A DNA stretch of 64,000 nt from Devosia sp. MC521. Its GTDB lineage: Bacteria; Pseudomonadota; Alphaproteobacteria; Rhizobiales; Devosiaceae. Below are positions 52,412 to 61,295 of the stretch, piece by piece (within the stretch, counting starts at the first letter, position 1; the number at the start of each line of letters is the position of its first letter). The translations under genes and the position numbers were made by a program. The DNA is taken from the NCBI RefSeq assembly GCF_014127105.1, contig NZ_CP059902.1, positions 901,001 through 965,000 of the forward strand, in the 5' to 3' direction. The notes under the pieces were generated by a model, which searched no databases, had not been told where the DNA came from, and saw nothing but the letters and a program-made list of their open reading frames with translations.

Positions 52412-53260
52412 TTATTTCTCCGTTTCCACGAGGCCTTTAACGAACAGGCGCTGCATGAAGATAACGACGAGGACGGGTGGCAGCATGGCGAGCATAACGC
52501 CGGCCATAACTAGGTTCCATTGGGGTTCAGAGTCTGCGGTAGCCGCGAGGCGCTTAATGCCCATAACGACAGTGTAATATTTGCTGTCGGTGGTCATGAG
52601 CATGGGCCACAGGTACTGCACCCATCCGAAGATGAAGAGGATGACGAAGAGCGCAGCGATATTGGTGCGGCTCAAGGGCAGCAGAATATCGCGGAAGAAC
52701 TTCAGTGGTCCCGCGCCATCGACACGTGCCGCTTCCGCCAGCTCGTCGGGAACCGTCAGGAAGAACTGACGGAAGAGGAATGTGGCCGTCGCGGAGGCGA
52801 TCAGCGGAATAATCAAACCATGATACGAGTTCAGCATTCCCAAGTCAGCGACGACTTTGAAAGTTGGAATAATGCGGACTTCGACCGGGAGCATCAGCGT
52901 AATGAAGATGATCCAGAAGGCGACCATGCGGAACGGGAACTTAAAATACACGATCGCATAGGCTGACAGGATTGAGATCGCGATCTTACCGACAGCAATG
53001 GACACCGCCATGATCAGCGAGTTCATCAACATGATGCCGAGCGGAGGTGCACCTGCTGAAGAAACCCCTTCATTGATCATGAAACTATAGTTTTCGATCA
53101 GATGTGGGCCAGGCAGCAGCGGCACCACGCCTCGCATGAAGTCGCCCGAGCCGTGGGTAGAGGCGATAAAGGCCAAGTACACGGGGAAGGCCACAACGAC
53201 CACACCGACGATCAACGACAGATGGGTGATGAAGTTGAGGAACGGTCTATTTTCAACCAT
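52412..53260 (-). CDS. ugpE: Glycerol-3-phosphate importer permease UgpE
   Basis: A 282-residue MalG-type permease with six membrane segments and the EAA loop DELAEAARVDGAGPLKFFRDILLPLSR (residues about 185-210). The segment MRGVVPLLPGPHLIENYSFM resembles E. coli UgpE. It pairs with UgpA, whose gene ends 12 bp upstream. Confidence 0.91.
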   Translation of the reverse strand: MVENRPFLNFITHLSLIVGVVVVAFPVYLAFIASTHGSGDFMRGVVPLLPGPHLIENYSFMINEGVSSAGAPPLGIMLMNSLIMAVSIAVGKIAISILSAYAIVYFKFPFRMVAFWIIFITLMLPVEVRIIPTFKVVADLGMLNSYHGLIIPLIASATATFLFRQFFLTVPDELAEAARVDGAGPLKFFRDILLPLSRTNIAALFVILFIFGWVQYLWPMLMTTDSKYYTVVMGIKRLAATADSEPQWNLVMAGVMLAMLPPVLVVIFMQRLFVKGLVETEK

Positions 53261-53272
53261 TTTGCATGCCCC

Positions 53273-54157
53273 TTAATACTGGATCCGCCGCTCAACAAAG
53301 CGGAACTGAATTGCGGTGAGGGCGATAACAATCAGCATCAACACGACCGACTGTGCCGAGGATGAGCCAATGTTCAATCCGAGGAAGCCGTCCGAATAGA
53401 CCTTGTAGACGAGAATATTCGTCGCCTGAGCGGGTCCACCCTGAGTGGTGGCGTCGATCAGGCCAAAGGTGTCAAACATTGCGTAGTTGATGTTGACGAT
53501 GAGAAGGAAGAACGTCGTCGGCGCCAGTAGCGGGAAGACAATTGTCCAGAAGCGTTTGAATGGACCTGCGCCGTCAATTGCTGCCGCCTCCACCAGCGAG
53601 TGCGGTACGGACTGCAGTCCTGCGACGAAGAAAAGAAAATTATAAGAAATCTGCTTCCAGCTGGCAGCGATAATCACAAGGATCATGGCTTGTGTGCCAT
53701 CAACGCGATGGTTCCACGAGATGCCGAGGCCACGCAGTATATAGGGTGCTATGCCGATTGTGGGGTTGAACATGAACCACCACAGAATGCCGACCACCAC
53801 TGGGGCCACCGCATAGGGCCACACCAGCATGGTGGTATAAACGCGGCTGGTTTTGATCGCTCGATTGACCGCGATCGCGAGTAGAAGCGAGATGCCCATC
53901 GAAAGCGCGGTGACGCAGACCGCGAACAAGCCCGTCTTCCATAGGGAATTGAGGTAGAGGGGATCACCAAATAGGCGCGTGTAGTTTTCGAACCAAATGA
54001 ATGTAGTCCGGAAGCCGAAGGGGTCTTCCCGTTCAAACGATGACTTTACCGCTTGGGCCGCAGGCCAAATGAAAAATATGATGGTGATGACCAACTGCGG
54101 CAGAAGCAGCCAGTAGGGTAAAATTTTATTCGGGAATATTGTGCGTTTCGCCTGCAT
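53273..54157 (-). CDS. ugpA: Glycerol-3-phosphate importer permease UgpA
   Basis: A 294-residue MalF-type permease. It begins [20 protein letters not shown] followed by a hydrophobic helix ([15 protein letters not shown]), like E. coli UgpA; the EAA loop is [19 protein letters not shown] (about residues 195-215). The ATG at 54157 has GAGG 6 bases upstream and is preferred over one four codons earlier. It follows ugpB after an 86-bp gap that holds hairpins. Confidence 0.91.
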   Translation of the reverse strand: MQAKRTIFPNKILPYWLLLPQLVITIIFFIWPAAQAVKSSFEREDPFGFRTTFIWFENYTRLFGDPLYLNSLWKTGLFAVCVTALSMGISLLLAIAVNRAIKTSRVYTTMLVWPYAVAPVVVGILWWFMFNPTIGIAPYILRGLGISWNHRVDGTQAMILVIIAASWKQISYNFLFFVAGLQSVPHSLVEAAAIDGAGPFKRFWTIVFPLLAPTTFFLLIVNINYAMFDTFGLIDATTQGGPAQATNILVYKVYSDGFLGLNIGSSSAQSVVLMLIVIALTAIQFRFVERRIQY

Positions 54158-54209
54158 GCTCCGCCTCATGTTTTTTCGCGCAAGTGGCGCGAAACTTAAG
54201 GTGCCCCAT

Positions 54210-54233
54210 CTCCTCCAAGACGGAGCACCCTTG
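54210..54233 (-). terminator. Hairpin between ugpB and ugpA
   Basis: GGTGCTCC pairs with GGGGCACC (8 bp with one G-U) on the minus strand, 11 bp after the ugpB stop. A second stem, TTCGCGC/GCGCGAA (54175-54193), follows. Neither has a T tract on this strand; they likely set the excess of ugpB message. Confidence 0.45.
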
Positions 54234-54243
54234 CGCTGTCAGA

Positions 54244-55569
54244 TTACTGATTGGCAGCTTCGAAGTCGCGCAGGATGACATTGCCGCGTGTGACGGCCGA
54301 GTCGAGCGCTTCTTGTGCGGTCTTATTGCCGGCAAGCATTGCCTCAAACTCTTCGTCGACAACGTTACGGACCTGGGTCAGGTTACCGAAACGAATGCCC
54401 TTCGAGTTGGCGGACGGAGTGCCTCGCGTAATCTGCTTGATGGCAATGTCCGAGCCGGGGTTGGCTTCGTAATATCCCGCCGCAACGCCCGCTTCATAGG
54501 TTGCCATCGTGATTGGCAGATAGCCTGTGTACTGGTGCCATGCGGCCTGAACGTCAGAGCTGTTCAGATAGGAGAAGAATTCCGCAACGCCCTTGTAGGT
54601 GTCGTCCGACTTCCCGGTCAGTGCCCAAAGAGTTGCGCCGCCGATGATCGAGTTTTTCGGTTCAGCGATCACATCGTCGTAGTAAGGCAGAGGAGCGAAA
54701 CCGACCTCGAAGTCCTTGGAGTTATTGATAACGCCGACGCGACCAGCGGAGGAGTTCATGAAGATGGCGCATTCACCGGAATAGAACTTCGGACCGGAGT
54801 CTGGGCCACCAGCTGGGCCGCCATATTGGAAGAGGCCTTCATCAGACCACTTTTTCAAATTGCCCCAGTGACGCGCCTGAAGTTCACCATTGAACGTGAA
54901 CTCGGTGTCAAAACCGCCGAAGCCGTTTTCCTTCGTGCCGAATGGAAGGTCGTGGAGAGCGGAGAGGTTTTCAGTCTGGATCCAGGTGATCCAAGCTGAG
55001 CTCAAACCACAGTTAGCAGCGCCTGATTCCTTGATCTGGCGCGCCATGGTTTCGAGTTCTGCCCAGGTTTTGGGTGGAGTGTTTGGGTCAAGGCCAGCTT
55101 TTTCAAAGGCGGTCTTGTTGTAGTACATGATTGGGGTTGATGAGTTGAATGGCAGCGAAAGAATGTTGCCATCGGTGTCCGAGTAATAGCCCGTTACTGG
55201 CGCGAGGAAGCCCGACGGGTCCCAAGCCTGACCATTCTCGGTCATCACTTCGTATACTGGCTTAACGGCGCCCTTGGCTGCCATCATAGTGCCGGTACCA
55301 ACTTCAAAAACCTGCACAATTGCGGGCTGTTCATTGGCGCGGAATGCAGCAATCGCGGCAGTCAGCGTTTCGGCATACGTGCCTTTGTAGGTCGGTACGA
55401 CTTTGTAGTTGCTCTGGCTAGCATTGAAGTTCGTCGCGATTTCTTCGAGCTTCTTGCCAAGCTCTGCGTCCATGGCGTGCCACCACGCGATTTCTGTCTG
55501 AGCAAAGGCAGGGCTCGCGGTCAGCATCGCTGCAACGCCAGCAGACAGCAAGGTTACGTTCTTAAACAT
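54244..55569 (-). CDS. ugpB: Glycerol-3-phosphate-binding protein
   Basis: A 441-residue periplasmic binding protein of the UgpB type. Signal peptide residues 1-23 (cleavage after AFA), then TEIAWWHAMDAELGKKLEEI, YKVVPTYKGTYAETLTAAIA, AFRANEQPAIVQVFEVGTGT, LPFNSSTPIMYYNKTAFEKAG, SGECAIFMNSSAGRVGV and IGGATLWALTGK, all close to E. coli UgpB. It heads the ugp operon, divergent from a Na/Pi transporter, with a GlpR-like palindrome 87 bp upstream. Confidence 0.93.
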   Translation of the reverse strand: MFKNVTLLSAGVAAMLTASPAFAQTEIAWWHAMDAELGKKLEEIATNFNASQSNYKVVPTYKGTYAETLTAAIAAFRANEQPAIVQVFEVGTGTMMAAKGAVKPVYEVMTENGQAWDPSGFLAPVTGYYSDTDGNILSLPFNSSTPIMYYNKTAFEKAGLDPNTPPKTWAELETMARQIKESGAANCGLSSAWITWIQTENLSALHDLPFGTKENGFGGFDTEFTFNGELQARHWGNLKKWSDEGLFQYGGPAGGPDSGPKFYSGECAIFMNSSAGRVGVINNSKDFEVGFAPLPYYDDVIAEPKNSIIGGATLWALTGKSDDTYKGVAEFFSYLNSSDVQAAWHQYTGYLPITMATYEAGVAAGYYEANPGSDIAIKQITRGTPSANSKGIRFGNLTQVRNVVDEEFEAMLAGNKTAQEALDSAVTRGNVILRDFEAANQ

Positions 55570-55655
55570 ACTCTCTCCCTTGATATTAGCCGGGGCCTCC
55601 TCGCCCCTAGCTTTGGATCAATATGATATTAGGAATTCATATTTTGCAAATCGAA

Positions 55656-55671
55656 ATGTTCATGTGAACAT
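55656..55671. promoter_or_regulatory. GlpR-like operator 1 (ugpB side)
   Basis: ATGTTCA-TG-TGAACAT: 7-bp perfect arms around a TG centre. It lies just upstream of a TTGCAA -35-like element for ugpB on the minus strand. It resembles the E. coli GlpR operator arms ATGTTC/GAACAT but with a 2-base shorter, different centre. Confidence 0.7.
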
Positions 55672-55796
55672 CAGGGTGCCGATGGAGTTAACCAGGAACG
55701 GCGAGGTACTGCCGCGTCTGTGGGCCTTGTCAGCAGTTAGAGTGCCGGATTTTACCTGCTTTGGCCCGATGTGGTCTGTGCAACTTGCAAGGTTAT

Positions 55797-55812
55797 GGTT
55801 CATGTGAACATG
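55797..55812. promoter_or_regulatory. GlpR-like operator 2 (transporter side)
   Basis: GGTTCATGTGAACATG repeats the core TTCATGTGAACAT of operator 1, 141 bp away, and lies 39 bp before the Na/Pi transporter TTG start. Two copies flanking one divergent promoter region allow looping or joint control. Confidence 0.65.
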
Positions 55813-55850
55813 ATGGTGAGCGAGCCCATCGCGTTACTAGGGAGAGGGTT

Positions 55851-57512
55851 TTGTATTTTGTAATCTTGCAGTTGTTGGCTTCTATCGTCCTGCTGCTTTG
55901 GGCAGTACGTATGGTCCGCACTGCGGTGGAGCGGGCCTATGCGGCAGAACTCAAACGCGCTCTCTCATTGGCAGAACGTAGCCGCTTCATCGCGGCCGGC
56001 ATTGGGGCCGGTCTGGCGGTGGCGTTGCAGAGTTCGACGGCGGTAGCAGCACTCGCTTCCAATTTTGCCTCAACGGGACTTATGTCGACCGCGACAGGGC
56101 TTGTGTTGATGCTTGGTGCCTATCTAGGTTCCGCGCTCGTCGCGAGCATCCTGTCCTTTGATCTCTCATTCTTCCTTGCTCCTCTAATCATCCTCGGCGG
56201 GACATTGTTTCTTCGAGGCACGCAGCGCCGCTCCAAACAATTGGGACGTCTCGTACTTGGCATAGCCTTTGTGCTTCTGTCGCTGCAGATGGTGTCTGAG
56301 GCGACAGCGCCATGGCGCGAAAGTGAAGTGTTGGGCTGGGTGATCACCTATTTGAGTGGTGATCTTTGGACCTCATTCATTGTCGCTGCGTTGATTACTT
56401 GGGTGTCATATTCCTCTGTCGCCAGCGTTCTCGTCATCATTACGTTTGGGACTGCGGGCCTCATACCGTTCGAGGTCTCGGCTGCGTTTATTCTTGGTGC
56501 AAATCTCGGCGGCACCTTCATTGCCTACTCCATTACAAAAGGCGGTGACGTTCGTTCCCGACGCGTGGCTGCTGCTGCTTTGGCCATGCGGGGCGGGATG
56601 GCATTGCTCGTGCTCGTCCTGTTCCAGGTTTTCGGTGTGCACAGCCTCGGTTTGCCGGGAGATGTCGGGCAACAGAGCAGCCTTTTGCATATTGCCTTCA
56701 ACTTTGGGGTTCTGCTGTTTGGATTGCTGCTATCGGGCCCTGTGTCCCGGCTCGCGGAACACTTCATCGGCGAGGTCACTGATGCGACGCACACAGACGT
56801 CGCCCGCTTGCGCGCTACGGCTCTTGTCGCTGACCCTGCCGGTAACGTTGATGCGGCACTCGCCAGCGCCACACGAGAACTGCTTCGCATGAGCGAGATG
56901 GTTGAAGTGATGTTGCAGCCGATAATGGACATCATCAAAACTGGCGACAGAGCAGCTGTTCGGCGCGTGAAGGAAATTGAGGCTGGCGTGGATCGGGCCA
57001 ATCGCGCGATCAAACTCTACCTCAGTCGTTTGGACTGGAGCTCCATGGATTCTAGTCAAACGCACCGCGCATCGGATCTATCGTCCTTTGCCATATCTCT
57101 AGAGCAGGCCGGCGATATCGTCTCACGCGAGCTGTTGCGCATCGCGGATCAAAAAGTCGATCGTCGACTATCGTTTTCGACCCAAGGTTGGGACGAACTG
57201 GTTCAATTGCACGACCGCGTACTTTCCAACATGCAGCTCGCTCTCAATGTTCTTGTCTCTGAGGACACAGAGTCCGCGCGCCGTTTGGTCGTCGAGAAGG
57301 ATGAAGTTGGCGCCCTTGAGCGCGCCAGCATGGAGAGCCATTTCGCGAGGCTCCGCTCAGGTAACACATCGAGTTTTGATACGAGCGAACTGCACTTGGA
57401 GCTGATCCATGCACTGCGCCGGATCAACTCGCTATTCAGCGGGATCGCCTACTCGATTCTCAGTGAGCAAGGTGAGTTGCTCGACACGCGACTGACCCAC
57501 AAATCGGGTTGA
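55851..57512 (+). CDS. Na+/phosphate cotransporter family protein (NptA/YjbB-like)
   Basis: A 553-residue membrane protein. The N-terminal half has paired PNaS repeats with the QSSTA signature (GAGLAVALQSSTAVAALASN, residues about 45-65) and the second, diverged copy (WVSYSSVASVLVIITFGTAG, about 185). The C-terminal cytoplasmic half (from about residue 340) is a PhoU-like helical domain (SEMVEVMLQPIMDIIKTGDR, SSFAISLEQAGDIVSRELLR). Start is a TTG six bases after GGGAG; no ATG is available at the membrane start. It moves phosphate with sodium, perhaps exporting excess phosphate released from glycerol-3-phosphate. Divergent from ugpB. Confidence 0.85.
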   Translation: MYFVILQLLASIVLLLWAVRMVRTAVERAYAAELKRALSLAERSRFIAAGIGAGLAVALQSSTAVAALASNFASTGLMSTATGLVLMLGAYLGSALVASILSFDLSFFLAPLIILGGTLFLRGTQRRSKQLGRLVLGIAFVLLSLQMVSEATAPWRESEVLGWVITYLSGDLWTSFIVAALITWVSYSSVASVLVIITFGTAGLIPFEVSAAFILGANLGGTFIAYSITKGGDVRSRRVAAAALAMRGGMALLVLVLFQVFGVHSLGLPGDVGQQSSLLHIAFNFGVLLFGLLLSGPVSRLAEHFIGEVTDATHTDVARLRATALVADPAGNVDAALASATRELLRMSEMVEVMLQPIMDIIKTGDRAAVRRVKEIEAGVDRANRAIKLYLSRLDWSSMDSSQTHRASDLSSFAISLEQAGDIVSRELLRIADQKVDRRLSFSTQGWDELVQLHDRVLSNMQLALNVLVSEDTESARRLVVEKDEVGALERASMESHFARLRSGNTSSFDTSELHLELIHALRRINSLFSGIAYSILSEQGELLDTRLTHKSG

Positions 57513-57613
57513 GGGCCGGCGACTGGCTTAGCCCTCAAATCGAACTCGTTCGAAAGCTGGATTGCCGTCGTTCGATACGATGTGCTTGCCCGTGAGCCTT
57601 ATGCCGTGGACGC

Positions 57614-58888
57614 TTAAGTGCGTTTCCGTGTCAGCCCGCTGTAAAGCGGAGGAGCGGAATGCGCCGTTATTCCCCAGATCAGCCCAACGACGAGGAAATA
57701 GTGACGCCAATGATCTGTGTCGATGATCGCAGACTGCAGGGCCAGTGGGATAAAGACAGCAAAAACAGGAATGAGCAGGCCGCGCCGCTCTCGGTCTCTT
57801 AGCCCAATAAGCCCCCGCCAGAATGTGAGGGCAACAAGGAAGTAATAGATGAGGCCGCCGCCCCATCCATAGCCGTGTAGAACCGTCACATAGGTATTAT
57901 GCGGCTGCTCTGAGATTTCCAGGTAAGTAAACTCGGTAGGGCCGAGGCCCAGCGGGTGGTCGAGGGCAAGATCAAACGCGTATCCTTGTCGTCCAAAGCG
58001 GCCACTCTCACCTGTGTCATAATCTTGACTCATCGTTCGCAGTTCAAAGAACTCGCGGACCTCAGGCACTGACAGCAATCCTGCCAACATGACGACGACG
58101 AGTATGCTCCCGATGATGGCGATGGTCAGCATTCGGACCTGTATCCGCGCTTTCGCTTCGAGCAGGAAACACAGGACAAAGACGAGGAATGCGGACGCCG
58201 CAAAATGCCCCCAAGCCGCACGCGAAAAGCTGACAAACACACCAAGCATGATCAGCAAGACAATCGCGCCGCTCACCAGTTGGCCCTTGCGTTGGAAGAA
58301 CAACTCGCGCAGTACCATCATGGCCGGTAGGACGAGGAAAGGCCCATAAACATTGGGGTCTTTGAACATCGCCTTAGCGCGATCGTATCGCAGGAACATG
58401 TCTGCGTTTGGCATCAATCGTAGGTAGGCGAGGATGCCAATTGCAGCGGAGACAATGGCGATAGCCACATAGGCATTGCGAATGACAGCTAATCGTTTCT
58501 CGGGCGCATCGGCGATAAAATTGGCGACAAAAAAGCTCGTCAAGAACAGGTAAATCGTGACGGCATTAAAAATAAGCGCGTCCGTTAATGGAGCGTGACG
58601 CACTTGGAACGCGGCAATTGTCGCGAACATCGAAAACGGGATGATCAGTCCCAGCAATGGCAAGGTGGAAGGAAATAGGGGCATGCGGACTGCCACCATC
58701 ATGCCAAGCGTCAGTAAGAACAAAACTTCGTACAGGGATGGTTCAAAAAAGACCAAGCCACCGGAGAATACCCAGATCCAAACGACCGCAACAAAGACTT
58801 TTGATGCCACTGCGCTCATATAGGCGCGGCCACGAATTTGCGCCGAGGTTAGGTTTTCCGCCGAACTTGCGGATAGTACATCGGTCAT
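57614..58888 (-). CDS. O-antigen ligase/polymerase-like membrane protein
   Basis: A 424-residue protein with about ten to twelve hydrophobic segments and a periplasmic loop containing ELRTMSQDYDTGESGRFGRQ and DHPLGLGPTEF, then SEQPHNTYVTVLHGYGWGGG. The H-N-T after a G-x-G loop is characteristic of the Wzy_C/WaaL family, which polymerise or ligate surface polysaccharide. It stands alone, divergent from the Tat beta-helix gene; no glycosyltransferase genes are adjacent. The polysaccharide is unknown. Confidence 0.83.
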   Translation of the reverse strand: MTDVLSASSAENLTSAQIRGRAYMSAVASKVFVAVVWIWVFSGGLVFFEPSLYEVLFLLTLGMMVAVRMPLFPSTLPLLGLIIPFSMFATIAAFQVRHAPLTDALIFNAVTIYLFLTSFFVANFIADAPEKRLAVIRNAYVAIAIVSAAIGILAYLRLMPNADMFLRYDRAKAMFKDPNVYGPFLVLPAMMVLRELFFQRKGQLVSGAIVLLIMLGVFVSFSRAAWGHFAASAFLVFVLCFLLEAKARIQVRMLTIAIIGSILVVVMLAGLLSVPEVREFFELRTMSQDYDTGESGRFGRQGYAFDLALDHPLGLGPTEFTYLEISEQPHNTYVTVLHGYGWGGGLIYYFLVALTFWRGLIGLRDRERRGLLIPVFAVFIPLALQSAIIDTDHWRHYFLVVGLIWGITAHSAPPLYSGLTRKRT

Positions 58889-59017
58889 AGCGTTCTTTAC
58901 TTAAACAGTGCGCGTTATAGTATTGGCGCTTGCTGAAGAAAATGCTAACCGCGCACGTCGTAATTTGGCGTTCGACATGAAATCGTCTGCGCGAAACCGC
59001 GCTGAGAGGAGGCCAAG

Positions 59018-60343
59018 TTGACAGTCTCACGCCGGAACCTTCTCCGTGGCAGTATTGGCGTCGGGGCCAGTCTAGCACTCGCAAACAATGCCGCCGCTCA
59101 ACGCTTTGTTGATGCAAATGATTTTGGACTGTCGCCATCAGACGGTGACCAGACCAACTCACTTCAGGCCGCGGTTGACGCCGCCATAACCCTGCAACAA
59201 CCACTTTTGATCGGCTCAGGGGAATTTGCGACCAATGTAGTCTCCATCGGTGGACCACTCACCGTCCGGGGCTCAGGGCAGACCGTTCTTCGCCTCGACG
59301 TCGCAGACACTATCTTGGCGGTACAAGACTGCAGCCATGTCGTGCTTGAAGGGCTGGTCCTCGCAGGCAATCCGCTGTCTCGCGGGGGGCGAGCTTTGCT
59401 GGAATTTGTGAGTGCCAGCAATTTCACAGTGCGAGATTGTCGCTTCGTGTCCTCGTCAGGGATGGGGGTCTGGTTACAAGATGCCGAAGGTCGCATCGAG
59501 GATTGCGACTTCTCTGACATCGCTGACACCGCTGTGTTTTCGACCGATAGCCGGGGCCTGGACTTGAGCGGCAATGTCATAACGCGGTGCGGGAATGGCG
59601 GTATCCGCATCTGGCGTTCGGAGAGTGGCGCTGACCGCTCGCGCATCTTTGGAAACCGTATAAGCACGATCGATTGGAAAGATGGCGGCAACGGGCAGAA
59701 CGGCAATGGCATCAACGTATTTCGCGCTGATGGCGTGAGCATAACCGACAATCACATCGTCGATTGCACATTTTCTGCCATACGGCTCAACGCCACCAAC
59801 GACACCCGCGTCATCGGAAATCACTGCGAGAAGAGCGGCGAAGTCGCCATCTACTCCGAGTTTGGTTTCTCTGGCTCCATCATCAGCGACAATGTGATCG
59901 ACGGCGCAGCGGCCGGGATTTCAATGACGAATTTCGACCACAATGGACGCTTGTCCGTCTGCAAGGGCAATATTGTCCGCAATATTGCGAGCGCCTCACT
60001 GACAAATCCCGATGTAGTTCCCTATGGGATCGCAGCAGAGGCCGACGCAGCTATCGTGGGGAATATAGTCGAAGCGGTGCCGGGGACGGGGATCGTTGTT
60101 GGTTGGGGCACTTATCTTAGGGATGTGCTGGTCAGCGATAATGTCGTTAGACACTGCGATATTGGCATTTCGGTCAGTGTTGTCGACGGGGCCGGGCCGT
60201 CCCGAATTAGCGACAACCTGCTGTCTGGCATTCGCTTACACGCGATTGTCGGCACGCATTGGAGGGATATCACTGTCACCGACCTCATCGGTGACGCTGG
60301 GAGCCATCCCAAGATCGCGATTGATGGAAACAGCGTGCACTAA
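59018..60343 (+). CDS. Tat-exported right-handed beta-helix repeat protein (TIGR03808 type)
   Basis: A 441-residue protein starting at TTG 59018, 5 bases after GAGGAGG. The N-terminus SRRNLLRGSIGVGASLALAN is a twin-arginine signal. The rest is parallel beta-helix repeats, with many N-x-I/V turns: DLSGNVITRCGNGGIRIW, SRIFGNRISTI, SITDNHIVDCTFSAIRL, IISDNVIDGAAAGISMTN, LVSDNVVRHCDIGISVS. It matches the twin-arginine repeat family of Rhizobiales described by TIGR03808, of unknown function. Beta-helix proteins often bind or cleave polysaccharides, which could link it to the divergent O-antigen-ligase-like gene. Confidence 0.87.
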   Translation: MTVSRRNLLRGSIGVGASLALANNAAAQRFVDANDFGLSPSDGDQTNSLQAAVDAAITLQQPLLIGSGEFATNVVSIGGPLTVRGSGQTVLRLDVADTILAVQDCSHVVLEGLVLAGNPLSRGGRALLEFVSASNFTVRDCRFVSSSGMGVWLQDAEGRIEDCDFSDIADTAVFSTDSRGLDLSGNVITRCGNGGIRIWRSESGADRSRIFGNRISTIDWKDGGNGQNGNGINVFRADGVSITDNHIVDCTFSAIRLNATNDTRVIGNHCEKSGEVAIYSEFGFSGSIISDNVIDGAAAGISMTNFDHNGRLSVCKGNIVRNIASASLTNPDVVPYGIAAEADAAIVGNIVEAVPGTGIVVGWGTYLRDVLVSDNVVRHCDIGISVSVVDGAGPSRISDNLLSGIRLHAIVGTHWRDITVTDLIGDAGSHPKIAIDGNSVH

Positions 60344-60979
60344 GCGGTATGATTGATCTCGTACGCTGGATGCCCCGCGCATATCTCGGGTCCGCAATCG
60401 GTAGGGCACTAGGCTGTCGCCAAAAACCTATATTTCCTAGGGCTTATTGCGAAATCAGCAACTTATGGAGAGATTGGCTGGGGAACCTGGATTCGCAGCA
60501 AAACTAAATGTTGCCCGAAAGACGCCGAAAACCGGGGTTTTGGGGCGGCCAACAGGGGCAGTGGACCACGCTGGTGGCCAATGGTCAAGCTGACCACCAA
60601 GGGGGGAACGGCTGAGCTCATCTGAGAATAGTGCCGCATCCAGTTCGTTATGCATCCAAGCGCCCAGGACACGCAACACCAACTCGGCAGCAATCTAAGA
60701 CATGGGGCGTTGATCAACCGTCCTGACCTTTCCTGTTTTGCAGAGGGCCTGACGAACAACACGTTTAAGGCAGCTGCATGGGTGGGTCGAGGCATGAGGC
60801 GCGAATGGAGCACCCGTACTCGCTATTCCTAAGTCGGGTCAAAATTCATGGCTGTCGTTGCATCCCTACATTGTTCAGGACAGCGAAAGTGCTCCTTTGA
60901 ATGAATACAATTGGGGCAAATAATTTAAGCTTCGGGCGATCTTGGCGCCATAGGGTGAAATGGGGCTACGGAGATCAAG
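60344..60979. other. Long intergenic region with tRNA remnant
   Basis: About 640 bp without a supported gene, the largest gap in the window. It contains the tRNA-Gln 3' fragment at 60470-60492. To its right (60493-60830) both strands have open but unrecognisable frames that run into the tRNA fragment, such as a minus-strand frame ending ANPGSPANLSI. It looks like a decayed insertion or gene remnant. Confidence 0.55.
60470..60492 (-). repeat. tRNA-Gln 3'-end remnant (possible att scar)
   Basis: 23 bases (AGAGATTGGCTGGGGAACCT plus GGA) are identical to 43224-43246 at the end of tRNA-Gln, covering its CCA end, acceptor 3' strand, part of the T-arm and six bases beyond. The match then breaks: the next bases ATTCG still look like a tRNA T-arm (GGTTCGAATCC type), after which there is no tRNA. 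It is therefore a truncated tRNA-Gln copy. Confidence 0.7.
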
Positions 60980-61219
60980 ATGAAATACAGACAAATCCGC
61001 TCCCACCTCCAGGACGCCAAGTGCCTTTTGGATGACAGTGACGAGGTCGATCGACACCTTGCCCTTGTCTTGGATCATATCGCCGAAACGGTGCTGCGCA
61101 TTGAGCACCTGTCCAACGAGTCCGGCAACGTATTCAGTTTCTCGGCGCGCGTTCGGAATCACCCGTCAAAAGTGAGGCTCAATATGAGATCTCAAAATAC
61201 GGGTGACTCCAAAAAGTGA
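60980..61219 (+). CDS. Small hypothetical protein (79 residues)
   Basis: ATG at 60980 has GGAG six bases upstream. The product MKYRQIRSHLQDAKCLLDDS... is mostly helical and charged; residues 18-50 (DDSDEVDRHLALVLDHIAET) are amphipathic, followed by a basic tail. No motif is recognised. It precedes the GGDEF-EAL gene by 76 bp on the same strand and could be cotranscribed. Coding status is supported only by ribosome site and composition. Confidence 0.5.
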   Translation: MKYRQIRSHLQDAKCLLDDSDEVDRHLALVLDHIAETVLRIEHLSNESGNVFSFSARVRNHPSKVRLNMRSQNTGDSKK

Positions 61220-61295
61220 CCGTGCCGCGGCGAGTAATTAAGGAATTTCGAGGTTACATTTCGTCGAACTCAAGTTCCCTTGGCAGCGATTACTC

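Noticed and set aside
43224..60492. 17-kb genomic island bounded by tRNA-Gln repeats
   Set aside because: The truncated copy is on the 5' side of the intact tRNA, the wrong side for a 3'-end integration, and the enclosed genes are ordinary metabolic genes with no integrase.
60650..60832. 60-codon frame in the long intergenic gap
   Set aside because: No Shine-Dalgarno, no motif, and an equally long frame on the other strand.
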